Shown here piece after piece: positions 32,835 to 42,066 of a stretch of DNA of 64,000 nt. The stretch comes from JBFGJH01 sp041586155 (GTDB taxonomy: Bacteria; Actinomycetota; Acidimicrobiia; Spongiisociales; JAENVV01): contig JBFHAT010000012.1 in the NCBI GenBank assembly GCA_041586155.1, forward strand, positions 1 through 64,000, written 5' to 3'. The first letter of the stretch is position 1, and the number at the start of each line of letters is the position of its first letter. Both the position numbers and the translations under genes were made by a program. A model generated the notes under the pieces. It ran no database searches. It was not told the origin of the DNA and saw only the letters and a list, made by a program, of their open reading frames with translations.

Positions 32835-34010
32835 CTAAAGCAGGACCGACTCGAACGGATACGAGGACATCGCCTCGGCACCGACGTCGGTGATGAGATA
32901 CATCTGCTCGAGTTTCACTCCGGGGCCACCACGATCGGATCCCACGAAGCTTTCGACGCTGAGGACGGTTCCCGCCTCGATGACCCCGTCGTATCCGTGC
33001 CGGTCCCAGTCCTGCCGGTGATAGATCTTGGGGTATTCGTCGGTCATGCCCACTCCGTGAGCCAGACACGCGTAGCGGCGGGCGACGAATTCGTCGGGAT
33101 GCTGGAACGCCTTGTTGGACAGCTCTCGGAAGCTCAAACCGGGCGCGAGGAGATCGGCGTTGTGGTGGACCTCCTCGTAGGCGCGTCGGTACCTGTCGCG
33201 CTGTTCCACCGACGGGGATGCGGAACCGACGAGCCACGTCCGCGAGATGTCTGCGCAGTAGCCAAACGGCCCGATCATGTCCGTGTCGAACGCCACCAGC
33301 TCACCCTCGCGGATCGGTCGGCCGGTGGCCTCTTGATACCAGGGGTTGGTGCGCGGCCCGGAGCACAACATTCGGCCGTCGATCCAATCGCCGTCGTTGG
33401 CGATGTTGGTCTGGTGCAGAACCGCGAACAGCTCGTTCTCGGTGATGCCGGGAGCGAGCTGCTCCCGCATGGCAGCCATTGCTGCCTCTGCGACCGAAAT
33501 GGAGTGACGCATACAAACCAGCTCCAATGACGACTTCATCATCCGGGCACGCTCCATCAACGGCTCGGCGTCGACCACCTGCAGGCCGCGCTCCTGCAGG
33601 GCGCTCACAGCGCTGGGAGTGAGCCGTTCGACGGCCACTCTGCCGTGTCGTCCCGCCGCCGCTTCGACATCGCGAGCGAAGCGGAACGCCAGGCCCGCCG
33701 TTTCCAGACCGCCGTCGAAGCAGTTCAGGTAGTGAGCCGGTCTGAACTCGTCGATGGTGTCGTGGGCAGCGCCGTAAGCGCCGTGGAAGATCAGGCGACC
33801 GTCCGGAAACACGAACAAGTAGTACGTCGGTATTCGGGATTGGAAGAGGGCGTATTCGCGCCAGTCAGCCGCATATCTCAGACTCACCGGGTTGGCGAGC
33901 ACCATGAGGTCGACGGCAGCCGATTGGAGCTGATCGACGACTCTCCCGAGTCGGTAGGAGCGCAGCTCCGCCATGTCGACGTCCGGGGCCGGAACGACGG
34001 GTACCCCCAC
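32835..34010 (-). CDS. dddP: DddP-like DMSP lyase (M24 metallopeptidase fold)
   Basis: 391 aa, GTG start. The creatinase/M24 fold is shown by metal ligands D242 and D244 (FDTD), D254, H318, E353 and E368. Their spacings (2, 10, 64, 35, 15) equal those I recall for the iron-binding residues of the studied DddP (D295, D297, D307, H371, E406, E421). The residues matching its catalytic Tyr366 and Asp377 are also here (Y313, D324). SGPRTNPW and KLEQ also agree. DddP cleaves dimethylsulfoniopropionate to dimethyl sulfide and acrylate. It is the last gene after an ABC-2 export operon, 1 bp from the permease. A related M24 enzyme with another substrate remains possible. Confidence 0.78.
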   Translation of the reverse strand: MGVPVVPAPDVDMAELRSYRLGRVVDQLQSAAVDLMVLANPVSLRYAADWREYALFQSRIPTYYLFVFPDGRLIFHGAYGAAHDTIDEFRPAHYLNCFDGGLETAGLAFRFARDVEAAAGRHGRVAVERLTPSAVSALQERGLQVVDAEPLMERARMMKSSLELVCMRHSISVAEAAMAAMREQLAPGITENELFAVLHQTNIANDGDWIDGRMLCSGPRTNPWYQEATGRPIREGELVAFDTDMIGPFGYCADISRTWLVGSASPSVEQRDRYRRAYEEVHHNADLLAPGLSFRELSNKAFQHPDEFVARRYACLAHGVGMTDEYPKIYHRQDWDRHGYDGVIEAGTVLSVESFVGSDRGGPGVKLEQMYLITDVGAEAMSSYPFESVLL

Positions 34011-34011
34011 C

Positions 34012-35181
34012 TCAGATGGCCCGGGTCAACGAACGACGAAACGCGAGGAGCGCCAACCCGGTCAGCACGACCCCGGCTGTGGTCAGCACCAGGACCTCGT
34101 TGGCGATGTCGGCCAGTCCTCCGCCACGGCCCACAAGTTCGGTGAAGCCGTCGATGAGCCACGCGTGCGGCGTGAGAAAGTGGGCCAAGCGATTCATTCC
34201 GGGCGAGAAGACTTCAAGTGGCACCATCGAACCGCCCAGTGCCGCCAGGCCGAGGCCGATTCCCAGACCGATGGAACCTGCCTGCTGTTCGTTGCGGAGA
34301 AGACTCCCTAGCAGCATCCCAGCTCCGGTTCCGACCAAGCAGAAGGACAGCACCAGCGCGCCTGCGGCCAGGGGCGGACCCCAGTCCACCTGAAAGAGCA
34401 CGGCTGATGCGATGACCACGAACGCCGCTTGCGTCAATGCGATCCCAAACCTGCCGAGGAGCTCACCCGCCATGATTCGGGCGGCGCCAGTTGGCGTCGC
34501 TGCCATCCGCCGAACGACGCCCAGCTGACGATTCTGGATCAGGTACGTGGCAGTGGTCAGGGACGTCACCCACACGAACAGGGCAAGTTGCTGGGCTGCT
34601 CCGAAACCGAACTGGCCGAAATTTGCCGGATCGATGTCGCCGTTGCCGAAGGCGGACGTTGACGTCACCTCCACGCCGGGCAGATCGATCGACCGCACGG
34701 TTGCCAGCGCGTCGCTGAGCTCGCCTCCGGTGATCGACGCAGCCGCCTGCGCCGCACGCAACTCCGAGGACTGCTCTGCGATCGCCGCGCTGACGGCGAC
34801 GCCGACGCTGGCGCCCGTACTACCCGGCTGGGCGAAATACTCGATGACGGCCGATTCGCCGCCGAGGAGGAGTTTCTCGTAGCCCGCAGGGATCACCACG
34901 CCGGCCGAGGCGACACCGCGCTCAACGGCCAGCTCGAGATCGGCACGGTTGTCGTACGCAACCGTTTCGATCGAGTCGTTGGCTTCGAGCCGGGCGACGA
35001 CCTCGTCGGTCAGGCTGTCCGGCTCGACGACGAGCATGCCCATGACGGGCCGGGCGCCTCCACCGAAGACCAAACCGATGGCCAGCACCAGCAGCAACGG
35101 GAAGATGAACACGAAGAAGGCGTTGGAGCGATCTCGCAGGAAGCGGCGCAGCGAAGTGAGTGCGATATCGAGTGTCTTCAT
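34012..35181 (-). CDS. ABC-2 type transporter permease
   Basis: 389 aa. One N-terminal helix (about 18-40) is followed by an extracytoplasmic region (about 45-185) and five C-terminal helices (about 195-385), the layout of ABC-2 exporter subunits (YhgE/Pip or NatB-like). LFVWVTSLTTATYLIQNRQLGVVRRM begins the membrane core. Translationally coupled (ATGA, 35178-35181) to the sister permease; together with the upstream ATPase they form a heteromeric exporter. Substrate unknown. Confidence 0.88.
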   Translation of the reverse strand: MKTLDIALTSLRRFLRDRSNAFFVFIFPLLLVLAIGLVFGGGARPVMGMLVVEPDSLTDEVVARLEANDSIETVAYDNRADLELAVERGVASAGVVIPAGYEKLLLGGESAVIEYFAQPGSTGASVGVAVSAAIAEQSSELRAAQAAASITGGELSDALATVRSIDLPGVEVTSTSAFGNGDIDPANFGQFGFGAAQQLALFVWVTSLTTATYLIQNRQLGVVRRMAATPTGAARIMAGELLGRFGIALTQAAFVVIASAVLFQVDWGPPLAAGALVLSFCLVGTGAGMLLGSLLRNEQQAGSIGLGIGLGLAALGGSMVPLEVFSPGMNRLAHFLTPHAWLIDGFTELVGRGGGLADIANEVLVLTTAGVVLTGLALLAFRRSLTRAI

Positions 35182-36320
35182 GTCGTGACTCCCAATCGTT
35201 GCCGGCGTGCCAGAGCGAACGCACCCGGGATCAATCCAGTGATGATCACCACGGCAGCTGCAGCGAGGACGTCGCCGAACCGGCCGCTACCCGTGTTGTC
35301 GCCGAAGCCCTGCAGCAGCCAAGCGTGGGGACTGAGCTTGGACAGCGAAGCCAAGATCCCTGTGGATTGCGCGACCGGGAAGAACGATCCACCCAGGATG
35401 CCGAGCACGACCGCCACGATCGACGCAAAGTTGTTGGCCTGCTCCGCAGTATTGGACAGCGTGCCGAGCAACGCTCCGATGCCCATCGCCGAGATGATCC
35501 CTGCCATCACGAGGATGAGCACACCCACCGGATTCCCCCAATCGGCCCCCATGATCAGGGATGACGCGACCACGAGCACCCCCATAGACAACAAGCCGGT
35601 GACGACGCTGGAGAGCGACTTGCCGATCAAGAGAGACCCGGGGGAGAGAGGCGCGGCAAGCAGTCGAGCCATCGTGCCATCGCGTTGCTCTTCGAGGATC
35701 GACAGGATCCCGAACTGCACCGTGAAGTACAGGAAGAAGATGGCGATCCCGATGGAGATGTACGTCGTGAAATCGAGCTCACGGTTGCCGACGGCGACCT
35801 CTTCGATCTGGATCGGCGCGGGAGTGGTCGCAACGGCACCGATGACGCCGAGAGGATCGGACCCGCCGGTCGCCGCCACCGCCAACTGGTTGGTCGACAC
35901 TTCTCCGGCGATGCCGTCGGCCAGGGCGGAGGCGATGAGCGTCGAGATCTGCGCTCCGGGATTGCCCAATACCTCGATGTCGGCCTCGGTGAAGCTCTGG
36001 ACAGCGGCGGTGAACCCTGCCGGGATGATGATCCCGGCGTTGGCCTCGTCGCCCTCGATCATGGCAATGGCGTCCTCCCTCGATGCGGCCGTCACGAGTG
36101 CGATTTCCGAATCGGCCAGCGCCTCCTCCAACCCGCGACCGGCATCGCTCCCGTCGAGGTCGACCAGCACCACGGTGGTCGAGAAGTTGCTGTCATCGAA
36201 GTCGAGGACACCATTGAGGATGACGATCAGCACCAGAGGGACGACGATCCCGAGGATGAACAGTGAGCGGTCGCGAATTCGCTGGCGTAGATCCTTCAAC
36301 GCCAATGTGAACGCTGCCAT
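35178..36320 (-). CDS. ABC-2 type transporter permease
   Basis: 380 aa with the same plan as its neighbour: N-terminal helix (about 20-40), outer domain (about 45-185), then helices with QFGILSILEEQRDGTMARL preceding the core. It lies 1 bp downstream of the ATPase gene. Forms the other half of the membrane channel. Confidence 0.88.
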   Translation of the reverse strand: MAAFTLALKDLRQRIRDRSLFILGIVVPLVLIVILNGVLDFDDSNFSTTVVLVDLDGSDAGRGLEEALADSEIALVTAASREDAIAMIEGDEANAGIIIPAGFTAAVQSFTEADIEVLGNPGAQISTLIASALADGIAGEVSTNQLAVAATGGSDPLGVIGAVATTPAPIQIEEVAVGNRELDFTTYISIGIAIFFLYFTVQFGILSILEEQRDGTMARLLAAPLSPGSLLIGKSLSSVVTGLLSMGVLVVASSLIMGADWGNPVGVLILVMAGIISAMGIGALLGTLSNTAEQANNFASIVAVVLGILGGSFFPVAQSTGILASLSKLSPHAWLLQGFGDNTGSGRFGDVLAAAAVVIITGLIPGAFALARRQRLGVTT

Positions 36321-36321
36321 T

Positions 36322-37257
<936 letters not shown>

Positions 37258-37258
37258 G

Positions 37259-37564
37259 TCACTGCCCTTCGATTCGCTTGATGAGTTCTTTGAGTGAGGC
37301 GAGGTGGTCCGCCAGCGCCCTGCGACCGCCGGCCGTCGCTTTGACGGTCGTCCGAGGACGCTTGCCGGCATACCCCTTTTCGATCGTCACGTGGCCGGCG
37401 TCGGCCAGCACCGACAGGTGCCTGCTCAAGTTGCCGTCGGTGAGGCCCAACACCTCTTTCAGGTAGCCGAAATCGACGTAGTTCGCCTCGGAGAGCACTG
37501 CCAAGATCCCCAGGCGAACCCGCTGGTGGACGACATCGTCGAGATCCTGTGACGGGTGGGTCAC
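37259..37564 (-). CDS. Winged-helix transcriptional regulator (HTH_34/MarR-like)
   Basis: 101 aa from GTG 37564, which overlaps the stop of the preceding gene (GTGA). The winged helix spans about 15-85: VRLGILAVLSEANYVDFGYL, recognition helix LTDGNLSRHLSVLADAGHV, wing YAGKRPRTTVKATAGG. Such regulators precede ABC exporters as their repressors. The twin palindromes at 38158-38195, before the first gene of this operon, are its likely binding sites. Confidence 0.88.
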   Translation of the reverse strand: MTHPSQDLDDVVHQRVRLGILAVLSEANYVDFGYLKEVLGLTDGNLSRHLSVLADAGHVTIEKGYAGKRPRTTVKATAGGRRALADHLASLKELIKRIEGQ

Positions 37565-38124
37565 GAGCGGGTGATCCACAGGCCGGTACCCAACCCCAGG
37601 AATCCCCCACCAAGCAGGAAGGCACAACTCAGGTAGAGCGCTGCCGTGTCCTCGATGGTGATCCCGAGTGCGATGATCATCGCCACGACCAGGGCCACCA
37701 GAGGCAGTACCAGCAGTTGGCGGTCGAGAAACGCAAACACGCCGAAGCCCACCGCCAGCGAAGCGAACACCCACACGATCGCCGTCCCTCCATCGAACAG
37801 AGCCGATCCACCGAACGTGAACACGAAGATGCCTACCGCCGTGATCACGTAAGGGGTCGAAGACTCTCCCGTACCGATGGCTTCCGACGACCGAAACCCC
37901 AACCAGAATGAGATCAGGGCGCCAACCGGGGCTGCACCAACCCAGTAGTTGCCCACGTTGGGCGCACCTGCCAGGAGCGGGACCGTCGATCCGATCGTCA
38001 AGAGCCCCCAGAGGAGAAACAACGCGTAGTTGGCGCTCAGGAGCGAGGTGCGAGCTTGCGACCGTACCCGTTCGACATCCGCCAGGAGTTCCTTGGCCTC
38101 TGCGGCAGCTTGCTCTTCGGTCAC
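37561..38124 (-). CDS. Membrane protein, first gene of the ABC exporter operon
   Basis: 187 aa from GTG 38124, chosen because GGAGGAGG lies 7 nt upstream. An amphipathic helix (TEEQAAAEAKELLADVERVRSQ) precedes five or six transmembrane helices. No family recognised. Its stop overlaps the start of the winged-helix regulator. The gene order membrane protein, regulator, ATPase, permease, permease suggests it is a sensor or accessory of the regulator. Confidence 0.75.
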   Translation of the reverse strand: MTEEQAAAEAKELLADVERVRSQARTSLLSANYALFLLWGLLTIGSTVPLLAGAPNVGNYWVGAAPVGALISFWLGFRSSEAIGTGESSTPYVITAVGIFVFTFGGSALFDGGTAIVWVFASLAVGFGVFAFLDRQLLVLPLVALVVAMIIALGITIEDTAALYLSCAFLLGGGFLGLGTGLWITRS

Positions 38125-38157
38125 GGTGAGGCCTCCTCCGGAGATCTTCTGCCACAA

Positions 38158-38195
38158 CTTTGCGTTACAAAGTACTTTGACTTTGCATCACAAAG
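38158..38195 (-). promoter_or_regulatory. Twin palindromic operators upstream of the ABC exporter operon
   Basis: On the + strand CTTTGCGTTACAAAG (38158-38172) and CTTTGCATCACAAAG (38181-38195) share the pattern CTTTGNNNNNCAAAG with 23 bp between starts. They lie 34-71 bp upstream of GTG 38124, where a repressor would block transcription. The likely binder is the winged-helix protein encoded in the operon. Confidence 0.65.
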
Positions 38196-38225
38196 CCCTA
38201 GGCGTCAAGGCCCCTTTTTTCGCGA

Positions 38226-38834
38226 TCACCAGATGACCACCCTCCCCATCGGCGCATCCACTGTCGCAACGAGCCGCTCCTCGAAGCCCGGACGCACGTC
38301 CACATCGAGACCGGCCGTACGCATCACTGTTTTGATCTCATCGGCGTTCGGTGTCTCGATCCGGAGACCGGCGAGCCGTGTGGACGAGCGCAATTCGGCG
38401 GTCGGGTGAGGTGACTCTCCCCAGTCGATCAAGAACGGAATCACCCCGCCGACCGGCGGAGTGAGTCGCCAACGAAGCTCGGTCCCGTCGGGCTGGCGGC
38501 GAGATGCTTCGAACGGATCTCCCAGCGAGATGCCGAGCTCGGCAAACAGGGCTCGGCCAGCATTCATGTCGTCGGTTGCGACGGCCCATGCCACGAGCCG
38601 GTCATCGTCCAGGTCGTCGAGCCCGAACGGTCGCGGATCAGACGGCGGAGCGGCATCCGGGTCGGGGCCGATCACCTCGAGATACACCGAGCCGCCGAGG
38701 CCGAGCAGGTGGTTTCGGGTGCCGAAGCTCGGGTGGCGTCCTCCGGGTTGTGGTACCTCGCCAACGAGGGCACTGATGTCGTCCAGACCGGATGCGAGGT
38801 CACGCGTCCCGTACACGAGGTGGTCGATGCGCAT
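38226..38834 (-). CDS. Glyoxalase/VOC-like protein (PF13468-type)
   Basis: 202 aa with the glyoxalase-like domain opening IDHLVYGTRDLASGLDDI, a GTRNHLLGLGGSVYLEVIG central region, and W/V in the second half (WRLTPPVGGVIPFLIDWG). The second part (about 110-200) is the other half of the VOC module. The family includes C-C lyases, dioxygenases and non-enzymatic binders; no particular substrate can be assigned. It is probably leaderless: TAGCGT ends 7 nt before the ATG. Confidence 0.82.
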   Translation of the reverse strand: MRIDHLVYGTRDLASGLDDISALVGEVPQPGGRHPSFGTRNHLLGLGGSVYLEVIGPDPDAAPPSDPRPFGLDDLDDDRLVAWAVATDDMNAGRALFAELGISLGDPFEASRRQPDGTELRWRLTPPVGGVIPFLIDWGESPHPTAELRSSTRLAGLRIETPNADEIKTVMRTAGLDVDVRPGFEERLVATVDAPMGRVVIW

Positions 38835-38841
38835 GGGATCG

Positions 38842-38847
38842 ACGCTA
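38842..38847 (-). promoter_or_regulatory. -10 element of leaderless VOC gene promoter
   Basis: TAGCGT (reverse strand), 7 nt before the ATG at 38834; the 24 bp up to the next gene's stop leave room for little else. Confidence 0.45.
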
Positions 38848-38858
38848 CCCGACGAAAC

Positions 38859-39800
38859 TCACGACTCCGTTCGATCTGCGTATGCGGCCAGAGCTCCCAT
38901 GAACTCGCGACGCTCCTCCGGTGTCTCGCGGGTTGCACCGAGATAGTGCACCGAGCGGGGCCGGCGGTCGAGCCAGAACAGCCCGGTCACGTCTGCTGCC
39001 CGGTCGGACGCTGCCAAGTAGACGATCGTGTCTGCGCCTTCCTCCGGCGTGCGCAGCAACGGTCCGACCAGCTTGTCGAACATCGGGAGGGCACCGGTGA
39101 CGCCCGGCGTGTCGGCCCATCCAGGGTGCATGGCATGCACCACGATGCCCCGATCCTTCCAACGCCTGGCCCACTCTTGGGCGAGGACTACCTGCCCCCG
39201 CTTGGTGCGCGCGTACGCTGCTGCGCCCTTGAACTCCGCTTTCTCGTATTCCAGGTCGTCCGGCTTCAAGCGCTGGGTGTACATCCCACCTGACGAAACG
39301 AGGATCACCCTGGCCGGCGCCGACCGTTCGAGGCTCGGAAGCAGTTCGGTGGTGAGGAGGTACTGGCTGAGCAGGTTGAGGGCAAAGGTGCGTTCGATCC
39401 CCTCCGGCGTCTCCGCGCGCTCGGCGAAGAGCGCCCCGGCATTGTTCACGAGGACATCGATCCGATCAAGACGGGACAGACGAACCGCCAGGCCCCGGAC
39501 TTCGCTCATCAGAGAGAGATCGGCAAGCTCATATGACGCCTCCGGCCCGATCTCTCTCAGTTCGCTCACGAGCTCGATTGCCTTGTCCTCGTTGCGAGCC
39601 ACCACGACGATCTCCGCCCCCAGTTCCGCCAGCCTGCGACAGGTAGCGGCCCCGAGACCGCCCGTGGCGCCAGTGACGACGGCTCGCTTGCCATCCATCG
39701 ACGGCAGCCGATCGAAGTCGCCGCGGCGGAGCCGGTAGCCGAGCTTCGTGTAGCTGAAGAGGACAGTGCGATCGAGCAGCTGGTCGAGGATCTCGTTCAC
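38859..39800 (-). CDS. SDR-family oxidoreductase (retinol dehydrogenase/DHRS12-like)
   Basis: 313 aa from GTG 39800; longer frames would overlap the divergent gene's promoter. A leading region (about 1-35, LDRTVLFSYTKLGYRLRR) precedes the Rossmann fold with TGATGGLGAATCRRLAELG, VLVNNAG, catalytic Ser (LVSSGGMYTQ), YARTKRGQ (Tyr/Lys) and a C-terminal region. It resembles DHRS12/retinol-dehydrogenase-type SDRs. Substrate unknown. Confidence 0.88.
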   Translation of the reverse strand: MNEILDQLLDRTVLFSYTKLGYRLRRGDFDRLPSMDGKRAVVTGATGGLGAATCRRLAELGAEIVVVARNEDKAIELVSELREIGPEASYELADLSLMSEVRGLAVRLSRLDRIDVLVNNAGALFAERAETPEGIERTFALNLLSQYLLTTELLPSLERSAPARVILVSSGGMYTQRLKPDDLEYEKAEFKGAAAYARTKRGQVVLAQEWARRWKDRGIVVHAMHPGWADTPGVTGALPMFDKLVGPLLRTPEEGADTIVYLAASDRAADVTGLFWLDRRPRSVHYLGATRETPEERREFMGALAAYADRTES

Positions 39801-39842
39801 GATCCCATGGTACGGCCGGCTCCCGCGCACCGTGAATCGGCC

Positions 39843-39848
39843 TATCGT
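39843..39848 (+). promoter_or_regulatory. -10 element of leaderless methyltransferase promoter
   Basis: TATCGT, 6 nt before ATG 39855. Confidence 0.45.
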
Positions 39849-39854
39849 CGGCGG

Positions 39855-40898
39855 ATGGACCCGACAGATGTCAAGCAGTTCGCCTTCAAGGTGTGGAGCT
39901 ATCGCCAGGGCGCCGTCGTTTCGCAGATGATCCACCTCGGGCACCGGCTCGGGCTCTTTGCCGCCCTTGCCGGCGACTCATCGACACCAGACGAGCTGGC
40001 CATGCGCACGGGGACGGATGCCCGCTACGTGCAAGAGTGGCTCCGCTGCATGGCGGCGGCCGATCTCCTGGACCACCATCAGGGCCGATTCCACGTCTCC
40101 GAGGCGGGCCTCGCCGTGCTGGCCGACAGTGAGGGAAGCCCGGTGTTCGCAGCCGCAGCGTTCATCCCCATCGACCTCCGGGAACAAGAAGAGCGGCTCC
40201 TTGCTGTCTTCAAGGCGGGTGGCGGCTTCGACTACGACGCGGCCGGACCGGAGATGATCGACCAGCTCGAGGCCATGAACCGCCCGTGGGCCGACCATTT
40301 GCTCCCGACGGTCGTGATCGATGGTTTCGATGGGTTGCGACGCAGACTCGAGGACGGGATCGACGTCGTCGACGTGGGGTGCGGCTCGGGCCTGGCGGTT
40401 CGCGCACTCGCCGAGAGCTTTCCTCACTCCAGGTTCCTCGGACTCGATCCTGCCCACCACGCCGTCGAACGGGCAGAGGTCGTCGTCGCCGGGCTCGAGA
40501 ATGCCCGGGTGGTGGTCGGCACCGCCCACGATCTGGAGCCCGGCTCCGCTGACGTCGTGACTGCGTTCGACTGTCTCCATGACATGACCCGGCCCGACCA
40601 GGCCCTCGGCGACATCCGCCAGGCGGTCACCGATGACGGGCTCGTCGTGGTCAAGGAGATCAAGACCGCACCCGAATTCGAGCAGCAGCGTCGAAACCCC
40701 ATGCTGGCCATGATGTATGGGCTGTCGATCATCTCGTGTCTCCCGTCGGGGCTCTCCGCCGAAGATGGATGGGGCCTCGGCAATCAGGGTCTGCCCGCCG
40801 AGCGACTGGAGGCATTGGCGCTGGCGGCCGGATTCCGACGGTGCGAGGTCAAGGACCTCGGCGACCCTGTCAATCTCTATTACGAACTCCGGCCATGA
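39855..40898 (+). CDS. SAM-dependent class I methyltransferase (Rv2258c-like)
   Basis: 347 aa. An N-terminal winged-helix/dimerisation region (about 5-90) has HLGHRLGLFAALAG and GTDARYVQEWLRCMAAADLL. A class I methyltransferase fold (about 165-347) has the SAM motif VVDVGCGSGLAVRALAE, the acidic LGLDPA and DVVTAFDCLHDM. This layout matches the mycobacterial Rv2258c-type proteins. Substrate unknown. Monocistronic and probably leaderless. Confidence 0.88.
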   Translation: MDPTDVKQFAFKVWSYRQGAVVSQMIHLGHRLGLFAALAGDSSTPDELAMRTGTDARYVQEWLRCMAAADLLDHHQGRFHVSEAGLAVLADSEGSPVFAAAAFIPIDLREQEERLLAVFKAGGGFDYDAAGPEMIDQLEAMNRPWADHLLPTVVIDGFDGLRRRLEDGIDVVDVGCGSGLAVRALAESFPHSRFLGLDPAHHAVERAEVVVAGLENARVVVGTAHDLEPGSADVVTAFDCLHDMTRPDQALGDIRQAVTDDGLVVVKEIKTAPEFEQQRRNPMLAMMYGLSIISCLPSGLSAEDGWGLGNQGLPAERLEALALAAGFRRCEVKDLGDPVNLYYELRP

Positions 40899-40907
40899 CT
40901 TGCTGCG

Positions 40908-41585
40908 TCAGGCGGTGACCTCGATCTCTCCGAGATGGGCCACATCCGAGTGTCGCTGCAGCGAAAACACCCAGCGTTGGCCGATGGGCACGGTGGTGAT
41001 CGTCGTCAGCGCCGCGTGATTCATCGCGAACCGGTCCCATTCCCACGGCACCGGATCGATGTCGAGCAGCCGGGCGAGGATGGTGCTGTTGGTGCCGCCG
41101 TGAGCCACCACGACCACGTGAATGTCATCATCGGGCACATCCCAGAGTTGTCGATGGGCGGCGGCCGGAGTCACGCCCAGCTGGGCGAGCATGCCTTCCA
41201 CACCTTCGACGACCCGGCGATGGAAGCTGCGAAAACTCTCACCGCCCGGGAGCCCTTCCCACCATGCCTCCGGCAACCGGTCGCGCGCTTGGCGGAATTG
41301 ATCGGTCAGCCACTCGACCGGCGCCCCGTGCCAGGACTCGGGAATCTGGATCTCCCGCAGCCAATCTTCGGTCTCAGCTCGAATCCCCCAATGGGACTCG
41401 AGCGGTGCCACCGTGTCGACCGCCCGGCGCATCGTCGAAGTGAGGAGGAGCTGCGGGGGACGATCGAACCCCCCGACGAGGCGCTCAGCCTGACGTCGGC
41501 CCAGATCGGTGAGAGGCGGATCGTTCCACCCCTTGCCCTCCTTGGTCCACTGTGGCTGGCCATGACGGACGAGTGTGAGTTGCAC
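40908..41585 (-). CDS. Histidine phosphatase-family protein
   Basis: 225 aa, GTG start. The phosphohistidine motif LVRHGQP (His8) is at the N-terminus, the second catalytic segment is HGGTNSTILA with the conserved His near residue 160, and an acid loop lies around FRSFHRRVVEGVEG. The family includes phosphoglycerate mutases, alpha-ribazole phosphatase and broad phosphatases; this one has no clear subfamily mark. Ends convergent with the methyltransferase, 10 bp apart. Confidence 0.88.
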   Translation of the reverse strand: MQLTLVRHGQPQWTKEGKGWNDPPLTDLGRRQAERLVGGFDRPPQLLLTSTMRRAVDTVAPLESHWGIRAETEDWLREIQIPESWHGAPVEWLTDQFRQARDRLPEAWWEGLPGGESFRSFHRRVVEGVEGMLAQLGVTPAAAHRQLWDVPDDDIHVVVVAHGGTNSTILARLLDIDPVPWEWDRFAMNHAALTTITTVPIGQRWVFSLQRHSDVAHLGEIEVTA

Positions 41586-41591
41586 ACCGAA

Positions 41592-41619
41592 ACGCTAGTG
41601 GCGACCGACGCCGTATCCT
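41592..41619. promoter_or_regulatory. Divergent leaderless promoter pair
   Basis: On the minus strand TAGCGT (41592-41597) lies 6 nt before the GTG of the phosphatase (41585). On the + strand TATCCT (41614-41619) lies 6 nt before the ATG at 41626. The two -10 boxes are only 16 bp apart, so their upstream promoter regions overlap completely. Confidence 0.5.
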
Positions 41620-41625
41620 GACGCA

Positions 41626-42066
41626 ATGCGCGACGACACCGCCCGTCGATTGTCCAGGTTGCACAGCTTGCTCTATCGCGGCTCGGGCGGGTTGCTCGGC
41701 CGCCGCCTGGTCGACAACGACATGCTGCTTCTGACGACCAGGGGCCGGCGCTCCGGCCGGCCGCACCGGGTGCCGCTGCTGTACCTGCGAGAAGGTGCCG
41801 ATTGGTACGTCATCGCCTCGTGGGGCGGTCGCCCCAACCATCCGGAGTGGTATCTCAACCTCATTCACTCCCCGGACGCGTTCGTGCGCATCGGGCGCCA
41901 CGATCACACGGTCCGGGCTGAGACACTCGACGACGAGGACCGCGCGGCATGGTGGCCTCGCGTCGTCGGCGCCTACCACGGGTACGACGCCTATCAGGCG
42001 CGGACCTCCAGGACCATCCCGGTGGTACGGCTGCGCCGTATCCAGGGGACAACCCCGAACGGATGA
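41626..42066 (+). CDS. Deazaflavin (F420)-dependent nitroreductase-family protein
   Basis: 146 aa. The split-barrel fold is shown by LLTTRGRRSGRPHRVPLLYLREGADWYVIASWGGRP (quoted in parts), HPEWYLNLIHSPD and the closing RTIPVVRLRRI, matching the F420-binding DDN/nitroreductase family of actinobacteria. Likely a quinone or other small-molecule reductase using F420H2. Its stop overlaps the start of the oxygenase gene (GATGAG), suggesting coupling. Confidence 0.9.
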   Translation: MRDDTARRLSRLHSLLYRGSGGLLGRRLVDNDMLLLTTRGRRSGRPHRVPLLYLREGADWYVIASWGGRPNHPEWYLNLIHSPDAFVRIGRHDHTVRAETLDDEDRAAWWPRVVGAYHGYDAYQARTSRTIPVVRLRRIQGTTPNG

